From: Petrimonas mucosa
GTDB taxonomy: Bacteria > Bacteroidota > Bacteroidia > Bacteroidales > Dysgonomonadaceae
Reading direction: 5' to 3'
DNA: 64,000 nucleotides
NCBI RefSeq assembly: GCF_900095795.1
Contig: NZ_LT608328.1
Span: forward strand, 2,349,001 to 2,413,000
A program made the translations under genes and the position numbers. This document shows positions 1 to 8,340 of the stretch, piece by piece. Within the stretch, counting starts at the first letter, position 1. Every line of letters starts with the position of its first letter. Below the pieces are notes generated by a model that had not been told where the DNA came from, made no database searches, and saw nothing but the letters and a program-made list of their open reading frames with translations.

Positions 1-148
1 GAGCTTCCACGAGCTCTCCATCCACTTCGACCTTTATAGATGAAAAGGGAATGCTCTCAACAACATCCTCATCATTTTCGGTACAAGCGTAGAAAACACC
101 CGCCAAACAAGTAGTTAAAAAAATAATAAATTTAAATCCGTTTTTCAT
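1..148 (-). CDS. Lipoprotein, N-terminal part only (runs off left edge)
   Basis: The first 49 codons of a minus-strand gene are open from the ATG at 148 to the window edge. The N-terminus begins MKNGFK, then has a hydrophobic stretch ending in a lipobox (VFYAC, Cys about residue 27), followed by an acidic segment rich in Asp and Glu, as in many Bacteroidota surface lipoproteins. Function cannot be named from this piece. The IS30 element begins 133 bp upstream of the start, so it probably sits in or near the promoter region of this gene. Confidence 0.6.
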   Translation of the reverse strand, partial: MKNGFKFIIFLTTCLAGVFYACTENDEDVVESIPFSSIKVEVDGELVEA

Positions 149-378
149 AATATAAAAAAATAAAAAGACATCTGATTACGATACTTCAAAGAAATCCATC
201 TTTTTCAGATAAAAGGTTTAAATTATCCCAAAAAACTTCTTCAAGCATCCAATTTTAACTAACTCATAGTTCATGTTCCCCCCTAAGTTCAACTTAGAAG
301 TGCAACATCCACGTGTTGTTTTTTGAAATGATTCTTCACAACAATCATGAAAAACACCGCGGGGGTTTGCCTAACGGC

Positions 379-445
379 CGGGGGCGCGCAAGCCCCCGAA
401 GAGAGTCGGACAGCAACATAAAAGAAAAAGGAGACCGAAGTCTCC
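379..445 (+). promoter_or_regulatory. Two hairpins in the leader of the IS30 transposase
   Basis: Two strong stem-loops lie between the left end of the element and the transposase start. The first has a 7-bp GC stem (379-385 with 392-398, 6-nt loop). The second has a 6-bp stem GGAGAC/GTCTCC around a CGAA tetraloop (430-445), ending 16 nt before the ATG. Both are also present in copy 2. Such structures can block read-through transcription or translation from outside, as known for several IS elements; that role is inferred here. Confidence 0.5.
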
Positions 446-460
446 CTAAAATTAACTATT

Positions 461-1420
461 ATGTTGCTTATGAAAAAATACAAACAGTTAACTTCAGAAC
501 AAAGGTACGCGATTTATTTAGGTTTAGAAAACGGTGACACCCAGCGGACGATCGCGAGCTTGATAGGTGTCAGTCCTTCAGCGGTGTCCAGGGAGTTGCA
601 GCGCAACAAGGACAAGCGCGGGGGCTACTCGTGGCGACTGGCCCACGAGATGGCGATGGAGAGAAGGGAACGCCTGCCCGGCAACCGGGCCACCCCGGAA
701 TGGATCAAACAAAAGGTGATCCGGCTCGTGCGCAAGGACTGGTCGCCCGGGCAAATCAGCGGACACCTGAGAAAGAAGGAGAATATCCGGGTCTCCCACG
801 AGACCATCTACAAGTGGATCCGGGAGGACAAGAAGGCCGGGGGCGACCTTTACAAGCATTGCCGTCACAGGCTCAAGCACCGCAAGAGACCGGTGGGCTC
901 CGTTAGAGGCATCCCCAACCGCAGGAGCATCCGGGAAAGGCCCGTGGAGGCCGACGGGAAGCGCTTCGGCGACTTCGAGATGGACACGATGATAGGGGCC
1001 GACCAGTCGGAGGCGATACTGACGGTGACGGAAAGGAAGACGAACCTCGTGATGATCGGGGAACTGCCCCGCGGAAGGGACTCGAAAGGGTTGGCCAAGG
1101 TGCTGTGCCGCATGTTGCTACCCTACAAGGACGTGATAAGGACGATCACCACGGACAACGGCTTGGAGTTCGCGGCGCACGAACGGATCACGGAGATGCT
1201 GGAAGCCCCGGTGTACTTCACCGACCCCTATTCGGCATGGCAAAAAGGATCGATCGAAAACGCGAACAAGCTCATCCGGCAATACATCCCCAAGGAGGCG
1301 TCCTTCAAGGACTATCCACCCGACAGATTGAAGCGGATACAGCACAGGCTGAATGAAAGACCGAGGAAAAAATTGGACTTTAACACACCCAAAGTTGAGT
1401 TTTACAAACAATTAATGTAA
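461..1420 (+). CDS. IS30-family transposase (intact)
   Basis: The 319-residue DDE transposase cuts and rejoins the ends of its own element. A helix-turn-helix covers residues 10-48 (SEQRYAIYLGLENG to SAVSREL), typical of IS30 N-termini. The catalytic triad is readable as Asp175 (FEMD), Asp232 (TTDNG) and Glu266 (GSIEN); the 33-residue spacing between the second Asp and the Glu is the IS30 family pattern. The C-terminus has the usual LNERPRKKLDFNTP motif. The start could be ATG 461 or ATG 470. No frameshift or stop is present, so this copy should be active and could act on the decayed copy near 23 kb. Confidence 0.93.
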   Translation: MLLMKKYKQLTSEQRYAIYLGLENGDTQRTIASLIGVSPSAVSRELQRNKDKRGGYSWRLAHEMAMERRERLPGNRATPEWIKQKVIRLVRKDWSPGQISGHLRKKENIRVSHETIYKWIREDKKAGGDLYKHCRHRLKHRKRPVGSVRGIPNRRSIRERPVEADGKRFGDFEMDTMIGADQSEAILTVTERKTNLVMIGELPRGRDSKGLAKVLCRMLLPYKDVIRTITTDNGLEFAAHERITEMLEAPVYFTDPYSAWQKGSIENANKLIRQYIPKEASFKDYPPDRLKRIQHRLNERPRKKLDFNTPKVEFYKQLM

Positions 1421-1499
1421 ATTGCACTTGCTGCTTGACTCTGCCCTTGACTTATAAAATGGTTTTTTAATTCCAAATTTTTGATATATTTGCTAATTG

Positions 1500-2917
1500 A
1501 AATCACTGTTGTCCGATAAAACTTTTTTCTGAAGAAGTACGAGGGCAAATCTGAGTTTGCCCATCGTACTAATAATTGTAGCTTTGTATTTAGCACAAAA
1601 CAAGACTACAATGAACAAAAGTACTTATTTTTTCGGACAATCGGTTTTCGGACAGCTCATATCTATGATAGATTCAGGAATCATCGCTCGAAACAGCAAA
1701 CGCCACAAGGCTGATCATTACGTGAAACGTTTCATGGCCAAGGATCACCTCATAAGCATGTTATTTTGTGTTTTCGCCAAATGCTCCTCCCTGCGAGAGG
1801 TGGCGGGCGCAATGCTCGGTCTTTCAGGCAAGACCAGGCATTTCCAACTCGGCCACATACCCTACAGGAGCACATTGTCGGACGCCAACAAGCGCCGGAG
1901 TGTTGATTTCTTCTCGGGCGTGTATCACGATTTGCTCCGCGAGTATCAACACGTGATCTCGGACACCCGGTTCAAGGCCGTGTTGAACAAGCAGGTCGAG
2001 ATCTTCGACAGCACGGTCATCAGCTTGTTTCAGGACATCCTGAAGTGCGTCGGCAGAACACCCTCTAACGGTAAACGCAAAGGGGGGATCAAGGTGCACA
2101 CCGTCATCAATGTGGACGAGCCCGTTCCCAAGATGGTATGGTTCACGTCCGCCGCCACGCACGACCACGCGCTGTTGAAGAAACTCAGCCCCGACGACAA
2201 CACCATTTACGTCTTCGACAAGGGATACAACGACTACAAGGCCTTCAAGCTGTTCGGTAAGAAGGGGGCCGGCTTCGTCACCCGCATCAAGGACGACGCC
2301 GTTTACAAGGTGGAACAAGAGCTTCACGTTGAAGAATGTATTCATAGCGGCGTGCTGGAGGACACCATCATAGAGGTGACCGTCAAGGAGGACGATGGGC
2401 AGGGCAAGCTGATGTTGCGCAAGGTGGTGTTCTACGACAGGGTGTTGAAACGCAAGTTCGAGTTCCTCACCAACCTGTTCGACCTTCGTCCCGACATGAT
2501 AGCCGCCCTTTACAAGATTAGATGGCAAATTGAATTGCTGTTCAGGCAGTTAAAAGGTAACTTCCCCTTGAAGTACTTCCTCGGGGACAACGAGAACGCG
2601 ATAAAAACACAGATATATTGCGCCTTGATCGTGAACCTCTTGCTCACGGTTGTTCAAAAGCGGTTGAAACGGCGCTGGGCATTCTCGAACCTGGTATCAT
2701 TTTGCAGGATACACCTGTTCAATTACTTGCATTTGATGAGATTTTTAGAAAATCCGGAACGAGACTGGCAACGGGATGACAAGAATTTAGGGATGCTCAC
2801 CCTTTTCAGGGGGGCTTACTTTTGAGAATAATAGAAAACTAAAAAAACATGTCTGATAATATGACGGTTGGAAGTCAAGCAAAATTAAAATCAGTTTTTA
2901 TCGGACGGCAATGATTT
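1500..2917 (+). mobile_element. IS4-family insertion sequence
   Basis: Terminal inverted repeats of about 18 bp flank one transposase gene. The left end reads AAATCACTG then GTCCGATAAAA; the right end read on the other strand is AAATCATTG then GTCCGATAAAA. The element is about 1418 bp. No convincing target duplication could be seen. It sits between the IS30 element and a GNAT gene, forming a small IS cluster. Confidence 0.75.
1611..2825 (+). CDS. IS4-family transposase (DUF4372 N-terminus, DDE core)
   Basis: The 404-residue transposase starts at ATG 1611 (MNKSTYFFGQ), which matches the usual start of Bacteroidota IS4 transposases; an in-frame ATG at 1557 would add 18 atypical residues. Residues 1-75 look like the DUF4372 domain found before the catalytic core. 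Catalytic residues are Asp133 (IFDST), Asp203 (VFDKGYNDY) and Glu308. The IS4 signature Y-x2-R-x3-E-x6-K is complete (Tyr301, Arg304, Glu308, Lys315). No disruption is seen, so the element is probably functional. Confidence 0.9.
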   Translation: MNKSTYFFGQSVFGQLISMIDSGIIARNSKRHKADHYVKRFMAKDHLISMLFCVFAKCSSLREVAGAMLGLSGKTRHFQLGHIPYRSTLSDANKRRSVDFFSGVYHDLLREYQHVISDTRFKAVLNKQVEIFDSTVISLFQDILKCVGRTPSNGKRKGGIKVHTVINVDEPVPKMVWFTSAATHDHALLKKLSPDDNTIYVFDKGYNDYKAFKLFGKKGAGFVTRIKDDAVYKVEQELHVEECIHSGVLEDTIIEVTVKEDDGQGKLMLRKVVFYDRVLKRKFEFLTNLFDLRPDMIAALYKIRWQIELLFRQLKGNFPLKYFLGDNENAIKTQIYCALIVNLLLTVVQKRLKRRWAFSNLVSFCRIHLFNYLHLMRFLENPERDWQRDDKNLGMLTLFRGAYF

Positions 2918-3025
2918 GAAATAGTGATACTGATGCAACGCACAAGTTTACACAGTTATTTACATGAATCCAATAGACTTTCGTAAAACAGTTGCACAGG
3001 GATAAGAAGGCACCGACACTACTCC

Positions 3026-3478
3026 ATGACAACCGAAAACATTTGCATTCAAAAGTATAGACATTCAGACAGGGAGCAGATCCTGAAGGTGTGGGAGAGG
3101 TCGGTTGCGGCCACTCACCATTTTCTGGATCCTGGTGACTTTGAGGAGATCAGAAAGCTCGTACATGGAATAGATTTCGATCAGTTTGAGGTATATTGCC
3201 TGAAAGAGGACAAGGAGGTGGTGGGTTTTATCGGTCTTGCAGACAGGAAGATCGAGATGCTCTTTCTCTCGCCCGACCATTTCGGGAAGGGATTTGGCAG
3301 GAAGCTGGTAGAGTTTGCAGTATCTGCCCATCAGACCGACAGCGTGGATGTGAACGAGCAAAACAGAGATGCAGTGGAATTCTATGAAAAGCTCGGCTTC
3401 ATGGCTTACGAGCGGAGAGAGACGGATGATCTGGGGTTTGAGTATCCCCTACTAAGAATGAGCCTGGACAGGGTGTAG
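3026..3478 (+). CDS. GNAT-family N-acetyltransferase
   Basis: The 150-residue protein is a single GNAT domain that would transfer an acetyl group from acetyl-CoA to an amine. The CoA-binding motif lies at residues 85-93 (HFGKGFGRKL) after the beta-strand IEMLFLSPD, and the C-terminal motif VNEQNRDAVEFYEKLGF is characteristic. The N-terminal ATHHFL stretch resembles the YjaB-like subgroup, but the substrate cannot be told from sequence. The gene stands alone between the IS cluster and the mannan locus and shares a terminator with the convergent GH92 gene. Confidence 0.85.
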   Translation: MTTENICIQKYRHSDREQILKVWERSVAATHHFLDPGDFEEIRKLVHGIDFDQFEVYCLKEDKEVVGFIGLADRKIEMLFLSPDHFGKGFGRKLVEFAVSAHQTDSVDVNEQNRDAVEFYEKLGFMAYERRETDDLGFEYPLLRMSLDRV

Positions 3479-3505
3479 AGAGTTATAGTCTCGACACAAA
3501 AGGAA

Positions 3506-3543
3506 GAGCGGGATTCCCGGTTTATGATCCGGGTCTCCCGCTC
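3506..3543. terminator. Bidirectional terminator between GNAT gene and mannan locus
   Basis: The 8-bp stem GAGCGGGA (3506-3513) pairs with TCCCGCTC (3536-3543), with a further inner CCCGG/CCGGG pairing. It lies between two convergent genes, 27 bp after the GNAT stop and 22 bp before the GH92 stop. Confidence 0.7.
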
Positions 3544-3565
3544 GATATCTTTATTATGGAACCGT

Positions 3566-5899
3566 TTACAAAGGTCGAGGTCCCATTTTTAATTTCAATT
3601 TGCCTCCCGAAACGATCTCCTTGAAGGGAATGAAAACAGAATCCTGCAAATTGCCGTTCAGTGATATCGATTGAACGTAGACATTCTCCTTTGAATTGTT
3701 TATCGTCTCGATCACAAATGATCCGCCACCGTAATAACTGTCGCTCAACGCAATCTCGATCTTGTCGAAGATCGGGCTACCGATCTGCAGTTGAGGTTCC
3801 TTCTCGGTCAACCCCTTCACATCGAACAGCCCAATTGCCGACATCACATACCATGCACCCAGCTGGCCCTGGTCCTCATCCTGGCCATAACCGTATCCAT
3901 GCTCGCCGGTGACCCCGTAGAACTCGTCGCAGATGAGACGGGTCCATTTCTGGGTCAGGTGGGGCTTGCCGGAGAAGTTGAAGAGCCACGAAATGTGCAG
4001 GCTGGGCTGGTTTCCGTGATTGTATGGGCTTGAAAGTCCCGAGAATGCATTCAGGGTCTTTCCTCCACCAAAGATCGATTTTCTTGCTTCGGTGAAAATC
4101 GAATCGAGGCGGTGGTTGAAGAGGTCGCGACCCACCCGGTCGATCAGACTTGTCGGATCATGGGGCACAAAGAAGGTGTACTGCACCGCATTACCCTCTT
4201 GAAAACCTCTCCACGATTCCAGCGGGTTGAAATTATGGATAAAGCTGCCATCCTCCAACCGTGGACGAATCAGTTTAAGCGTATCGTCAAAGAGAAGTTC
4301 CCAACCGCCGGAAAGCTTCATCAGGCGTTCATAATCTTCGGTATGTCCGAGCGAGCTGGCCAATTGAGCTGCAGCATATGCACTGAACGAATACTCTAGG
4401 GTGTGCGAGGCCGAGAACATCGATCCGCCCTCGTGTGTTCCGAAAAAGTGACTGTTTTCGTAGGGCACATACCCTTTGTCGATAAACTTCTTGACATCCA
4501 TCTTGCCGGCACCCTCGGGACGGTTCTCCCATCCCAGCTCGTTTTTCAGCACCGCGCGGTAAACCTCCTCCACATCGTAGTTGCGAATGCCGCAATTGTA
4601 GGCACCTGCCAGGGCAATGCTCACCATGTTGGTTCCCACGCCCGAAACATAACGGCTGGCAGCAATGCCGTCGCCCAACCATCCGGCATCCTTGAAGACC
4701 AGCAGCTGGCTGTTTACGAAGTCGTTGTAATATTCAGGGTAGGCAATGGCCCAAAGCGGTGTCAGGTTCCAGTAGGCACCCCATACCGCATCGGTATTGT
4801 AGTGGTTGTGCTCGGGCAGACCTTCGCTATTGAGTGGAATCTGTCCCACAGTCCCGTCGTTCTTCGGATAGGCACCGTTCACGTCGCTGGCCAGTCCCCT
4901 TCCCAGGAGTGCATGATAGAGGCCGGTGTAGAACTTGACCTTGTCGGCATCACTGCCGCCGGTAACACGAATCCTTCCCAGGTAGTGGTTCCACTTCTCT
5001 ACTGCCGACTGCCTGGCTTCGTCGAAACCCAGGTCGTTCGCCTCCCGCTCGAAGTTCAAACGGGCATTGTCGATAGAGGTATAGGAGAGTCCTGTCCTGA
5101 CATTGATCTGTTCGCCCTCCTTGGTGTTGAAATTGAGGCAGAGCATGGCACCGGGTCCACTGATCTCGTTGCCGGGGAGAATCTCTCCTCCCTGGTAGAA
5201 GACGTTTACCGTCTCGGCAGCACGATCCAGTTTGGCGTAGAAATACATCGAAACGGTAGCACCGGCCTGATACTTCTTCACGTACTCCGGTTCGGTGACC
5301 ACATACCCTTCAACAGTGAACTCATCCACCTGCTTGACGTAGGCATCGCGAACGGCACCACTCTCACCCTGGCGGTTTCCTATATTGAATAGAATATGCG
5401 CATCGGAGGTTTCAGGAAAGGTGTAGCGTTGAAAACCGACTCGAGGGGTTGCGGTAAGTTCTACCTTGACCTGATAATCCTTCAGAATAACGGAGTAGAA
5501 CCCGGGCATGGCCACCTCGTCGCTCTTCTCGAACCGTGAGCGGAAGCCGCCGTCGGGATTCTCCAACAGGCCGGGCTGGTTCTTGACCTCACCGGTAACC
5601 GGCATCAGTGAAACCCCGCCGATCTGGAATTCGTGGAAAAAGGGAAATCCATCGATGGAGGTATGGGCATCTTCATATCCGACAGCCTCCCACCCTTGCT
5701 CGTTACCGTAAGTACCGTCGGTAGAGGGCCCCAGTTTGGCCATACCAAAAGGTTGTGCGGCAGGTGTATAGAAAAACCATCGGCTATGATCAGACCCTAT
5801 ATTGGGGTTTACATGCGCCACGAAATTCCGTGCCGCCGGTGGGTTGCAGGCGGTAAGCAATGCCGCCGCAAGCGATAATAACAGTAATCTTGATTTCAC
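3566..5899 (-). CDS. GH92 alpha-mannosidase lipoprotein
   Basis: Predicted exo-alpha-mannosidase of 777 residues. GH92 enzymes are calcium-dependent and remove terminal mannose, commonly alpha-1,2 or alpha-1,3, from mannan or high-mannose N-glycans. The lipobox LLTAC puts the lipid on Cys18. The N-terminal beta domain starts VNPNIGSDHS. The catalytic domain has HNHYNTDAVWG (364-374), FQEGNAVQYT (566-575, Glu568 a candidate acid) and the acidic loop QDEDQG with AWYVMSAIG (673-690). The usual N-terminal TGCPDYGD-like motif is replaced by DGFPFFHEFQIGG, so it belongs to a divergent branch. It is the last gene of the mannan operon, 21 bp after the GH76 gene. The exact linkage specificity is not predictable. 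Confidence 0.92.
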   Translation of the reverse strand: MKSRLLLLSLAAALLTACNPPAARNFVAHVNPNIGSDHSRWFFYTPAAQPFGMAKLGPSTDGTYGNEQGWEAVGYEDAHTSIDGFPFFHEFQIGGVSLMPVTGEVKNQPGLLENPDGGFRSRFEKSDEVAMPGFYSVILKDYQVKVELTATPRVGFQRYTFPETSDAHILFNIGNRQGESGAVRDAYVKQVDEFTVEGYVVTEPEYVKKYQAGATVSMYFYAKLDRAAETVNVFYQGGEILPGNEISGPGAMLCLNFNTKEGEQINVRTGLSYTSIDNARLNFEREANDLGFDEARQSAVEKWNHYLGRIRVTGGSDADKVKFYTGLYHALLGRGLASDVNGAYPKNDGTVGQIPLNSEGLPEHNHYNTDAVWGAYWNLTPLWAIAYPEYYNDFVNSQLLVFKDAGWLGDGIAASRYVSGVGTNMVSIALAGAYNCGIRNYDVEEVYRAVLKNELGWENRPEGAGKMDVKKFIDKGYVPYENSHFFGTHEGGSMFSASHTLEYSFSAYAAAQLASSLGHTEDYERLMKLSGGWELLFDDTLKLIRPRLEDGSFIHNFNPLESWRGFQEGNAVQYTFFVPHDPTSLIDRVGRDLFNHRLDSIFTEARKSIFGGGKTLNAFSGLSSPYNHGNQPSLHISWLFNFSGKPHLTQKWTRLICDEFYGVTGEHGYGYGQDEDQGQLGAWYVMSAIGLFDVKGLTEKEPQLQIGSPIFDKIEIALSDSYYGGGSFVIETINNSKENVYVQSISLNGNLQDSVFIPFKEIVSGGKLKLKMGPRPL

Positions 5900-5920
5900 G
5901 TTCCAGTAATTTATATATAG

Positions 5921-7108
5921 TTAAATCTCACCTTTTATCATTGCTGCACGGGCGTAAAACTCCGGTATGCAGGAGGCGTCCAGCAGCCATTTGGGTTTGA
6001 GCTTCTCATCCGAACGGCCTGTCCAGTCGTGATAGAAGAGGCCCGAATTGTCCCGGGCATGCTCCCAGGCATAGTCCAGTCCCTCGATGATGGCATCCAC
6101 ATATTTCCGGTCGCCAGTCACGTTAAAGAGTTCATGGTAGCCCCTGAACAGCACCAGATTGAACCAGGGCAAGTCGTTAATATAGGGTGTCCCCTCATCG
6201 GTACGCTTTACGAAGAAGCTGTAACTCCCCTCCGCCAGGAAGTTGGCGTTATCCAGATAGCTCTGCTCGCCGGTTGCCCTGTAGAGCGACACGGCAGCCT
6301 GAAGCAGGGTGCCGGTGTTATAGGTATAGAGGTCGGGATGTATCTTGCCCTCCTTGGTCAGCCAAGAGTTCCATACTATACCCCTCTCGGGATCCTTGAG
6401 GTATTTATCCATCCAGAAATAGAACTTCTTTCCCGTCTCCAGGTAGTAACTGTCGCCCGTGGCCTCGTATAGCTTCAACGCCAATACCATCGCCTTGCCG
6501 TTGGAGCAGGCGGGTTTCTGGTCCCTTACACCCTCAAGCCACGATACACCACCCTCATACTCGTCGTCCCAACCGCTCAGGATGAAACTCATCACCTGTT
6601 TTGCCTTCTCCAGGCAGCCTTCGTTGCGCGTCACCATGTAGGAGTCGACATAATCGATCCCCACCAGTCCGTTGTCATCGTAGTAACGGTCTACTTTCCC
6701 GAACCGTACTGGATAGGCCTGATAGCCAAACGGCATCCTGATGTTGTCATAGTATTGCTCAACGGCCATTGCCATCGAATCGAGGTAAGGAGCATACTTC
6801 TCTCCATCCAGCGCAGCGAGGCATATGGCGGACGAGAAGAGCCCGCTCATGGGCCAGAGGTAGGATACCTCCTGTGCCTGCCGTGTGGAGTCGTTGAAGT
6901 AGGTGAGATCGGGCCGGTAACTGTTCGGATAGTACTCCGAGAAGAGGCCATAGTCGGGAACACGGTAAAGCTCCCAGACCAGTTCGAACATCTCCCCTGC
7001 CCTGTCGAGATAGGGTCTCTCTTTCTGGCTGACCACACAGGAGGAGAACAGCAGCAGGAAACATATCGGTTTCACCATTGCAAAAAGTCTGATACCCATA
7101 TTGCTCAT
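5921..7108 (-). CDS. GH76 endo-alpha-1,6-mannanase lipoprotein (second copy)
   Basis: The 395-residue protein is a GH76 alpha/alpha-barrel enzyme expected to cut the alpha-1,6-mannan backbone. The lipobox LFSSC gives Cys24. The catalytic Asp pair of GH76 is seen as YYDDN (Asp144, Asp145). Other family marks are SYLWPMSG (82-89), the CSNGKA segment and the TYNTGTLLQA segment. Its start ATG overlaps the stop of the upstream GH76 gene by 4 bp (ATGA), indicating translational coupling. Two different GH76 genes next to GH92 is the common arrangement of yeast-mannan loci in Bacteroides, where one enzyme acts at the surface and one in the periplasm; which is which cannot be told here. Confidence 0.92.
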   Translation of the reverse strand: MSNMGIRLFAMVKPICFLLLFSSCVVSQKERPYLDRAGEMFELVWELYRVPDYGLFSEYYPNSYRPDLTYFNDSTRQAQEVSYLWPMSGLFSSAICLAALDGEKYAPYLDSMAMAVEQYYDNIRMPFGYQAYPVRFGKVDRYYDDNGLVGIDYVDSYMVTRNEGCLEKAKQVMSFILSGWDDEYEGGVSWLEGVRDQKPACSNGKAMVLALKLYEATGDSYYLETGKKFYFWMDKYLKDPERGIVWNSWLTKEGKIHPDLYTYNTGTLLQAAVSLYRATGEQSYLDNANFLAEGSYSFFVKRTDEGTPYINDLPWFNLVLFRGYHELFNVTGDRKYVDAIIEGLDYAWEHARDNSGLFYHDWTGRSDEKLKPKWLLDASCIPEFYARAAMIKGEI

Positions 7109-8334
7109 TTTTTCACCGATTCACCTTTGTATATAGCGATAAGCGAGAGCGACTCCAGTGCGGCGGCCTGCATGAGCAGCTGCTCTGCCCGCTTGGGAGT
7201 AGTCCCGGTCCAGTCCTCGTAGAAGAGACCGTTGGAGAATCGTGCATTCTTCCACGCATAGTCGAGGTAGTTCACAAATGTATTGATGTAGCTGCCTGCA
7301 TTGGCATGATAAGGGAGGATATCGATATATGAGCGGATCAGCTTGGTGGTAAACCAGGGATCATGGTCGGGATACGCCAGGGCCAGTTTCCCGCGGGGAC
7401 GGGCAAAATAGCTGTAGGATCCCCGGGCCGATTCCGTGGCCTTGTCGAGATAGACCTGTTCGCCGGTCAGTTTAAAGAGCTGAACCCCGTTGGAGATCAT
7501 CACACCCGTATTGTAGGTCCACTTGGTCTTGTTGATCGATCCGCTCGGCTTGATATCGTTCCAGTAGCAACCATCATCCGGATCGCGCAGGTTGGTGTTG
7601 ATCCAGCTGTAGAGACGCTTGGCAAAAGCGAGCACTGCTGCTTTCTCACCATCGGTGCAGATGGTGTAATACTGCAGCAGGAAGTGGGTGGCATATCCGT
7701 TGGAACAGGTGGGTTTATTGGAATTTTCGTTTCCCGGGATATTCTTCTCATCCTCATTCCACCACAACCCTCCGCCGAGCAGCTGGTCCTCGCCCGATTG
7801 CAGGAAGGCGACGATATCCTTCGCCCTGGAGCGATACGACTCGTTGCCAGTGAGCCTGTAGGCCTCAACCAGGTTGATTCCAACAATGGAGTTGTCGTCA
7901 TAAAAGCGGGTTCCTCCACCCTTGGTGCCGTCGGTAGAGGAGCCAAATCCTCCAATATTATTGCCGTTGGCCGAAGTACGGTAGTAGAGATCGAACCGGT
8001 TGACAAAACTGCTGTAGTCGACATTGTAACCCAGTTTGTGCAACAGGGTTACACCCGAGACAAGGCCGTCGTAAGGCCAGAGATAGGATGCGGGATTGTC
8101 ACCTGCTTTCTTGGGATAGTTCTCGTTGTATAAACCGGCTGTAGCACCGTTGTTTACCCGGTAGTAGAGGTTGATCAGATCAAAAAGTTCCCTGGCCCGT
8201 TCATGATAGAGGAGTTCCTTGTCGGGCTCCTCCGGTTTAACGGGATCTGGAGGAGTGAACTCCTCCAGATCTTTTCCCCCGCATGCCAGGATGAGGGGTG
8301 TTATATATAGTAAGAACAAGTATCTTAATTTCAT
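7105..8334 (-). CDS. GH76 endo-alpha-1,6-mannanase lipoprotein (first copy)
   Basis: The 409-residue GH76-type enzyme has lipobox LILAC (Cys18) followed by an acidic, Pro-rich linker (residues 20-40) that should hold the catalytic domain away from the membrane. The catalytic pair is FYDDN (Asp146, Asp147). The motifs SYLWPYDG (83-90), CSNGYA and TYNTGVMISNG match the other GH76 gene next door. The acidic residues just after the lipidated Cys (GGKDLEE) resemble a surface-export signal of Bacteroidota, so this copy is the better candidate for the outer surface. It follows the SusE-like gene with only a few bases between. Confidence 0.9.
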   Translation of the reverse strand: MKLRYLFLLYITPLILACGGKDLEEFTPPDPVKPEEPDKELLYHERARELFDLINLYYRVNNGATAGLYNENYPKKAGDNPASYLWPYDGLVSGVTLLHKLGYNVDYSSFVNRFDLYYRTSANGNNIGGFGSSTDGTKGGGTRFYDDNSIVGINLVEAYRLTGNESYRSRAKDIVAFLQSGEDQLLGGGLWWNEDEKNIPGNENSNKPTCSNGYATHFLLQYYTICTDGEKAAVLAFAKRLYSWINTNLRDPDDGCYWNDIKPSGSINKTKWTYNTGVMISNGVQLFKLTGEQVYLDKATESARGSYSYFARPRGKLALAYPDHDPWFTTKLIRSYIDILPYHANAGSYINTFVNYLDYAWKNARFSNGLFYEDWTGTTPKRAEQLLMQAAALESLSLIAIYKGESVKK

Positions 8335-8340
8335 CAGTCG

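Larger units (their letters stand above)
282..1445 (+). mobile_element. IS30-family insertion sequence, copy 1 (intact)
   Basis: The element ends were set by comparison with the second copy at 22946-23889: the sequences match from CCTAAG at 282 to CTCTGCC at 1445 and diverge outside. The two ends are imperfect inverted repeats sharing TCAA and AAGTGCAA blocks. The element is 1164 bp with one transposase gene. No clear target duplication is visible; the left flank is a C run, which hides a 2-3 bp duplication if there is one. An IS4-family element begins 54 bp beyond its right end. Confidence 0.85.

Noticed and set aside
4403-5392. Plus-strand reading frame of about 329 codons inside the GH92 gene
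   Set aside because: Antisense shadow of a clear GH92 gene, with no domain or start context.
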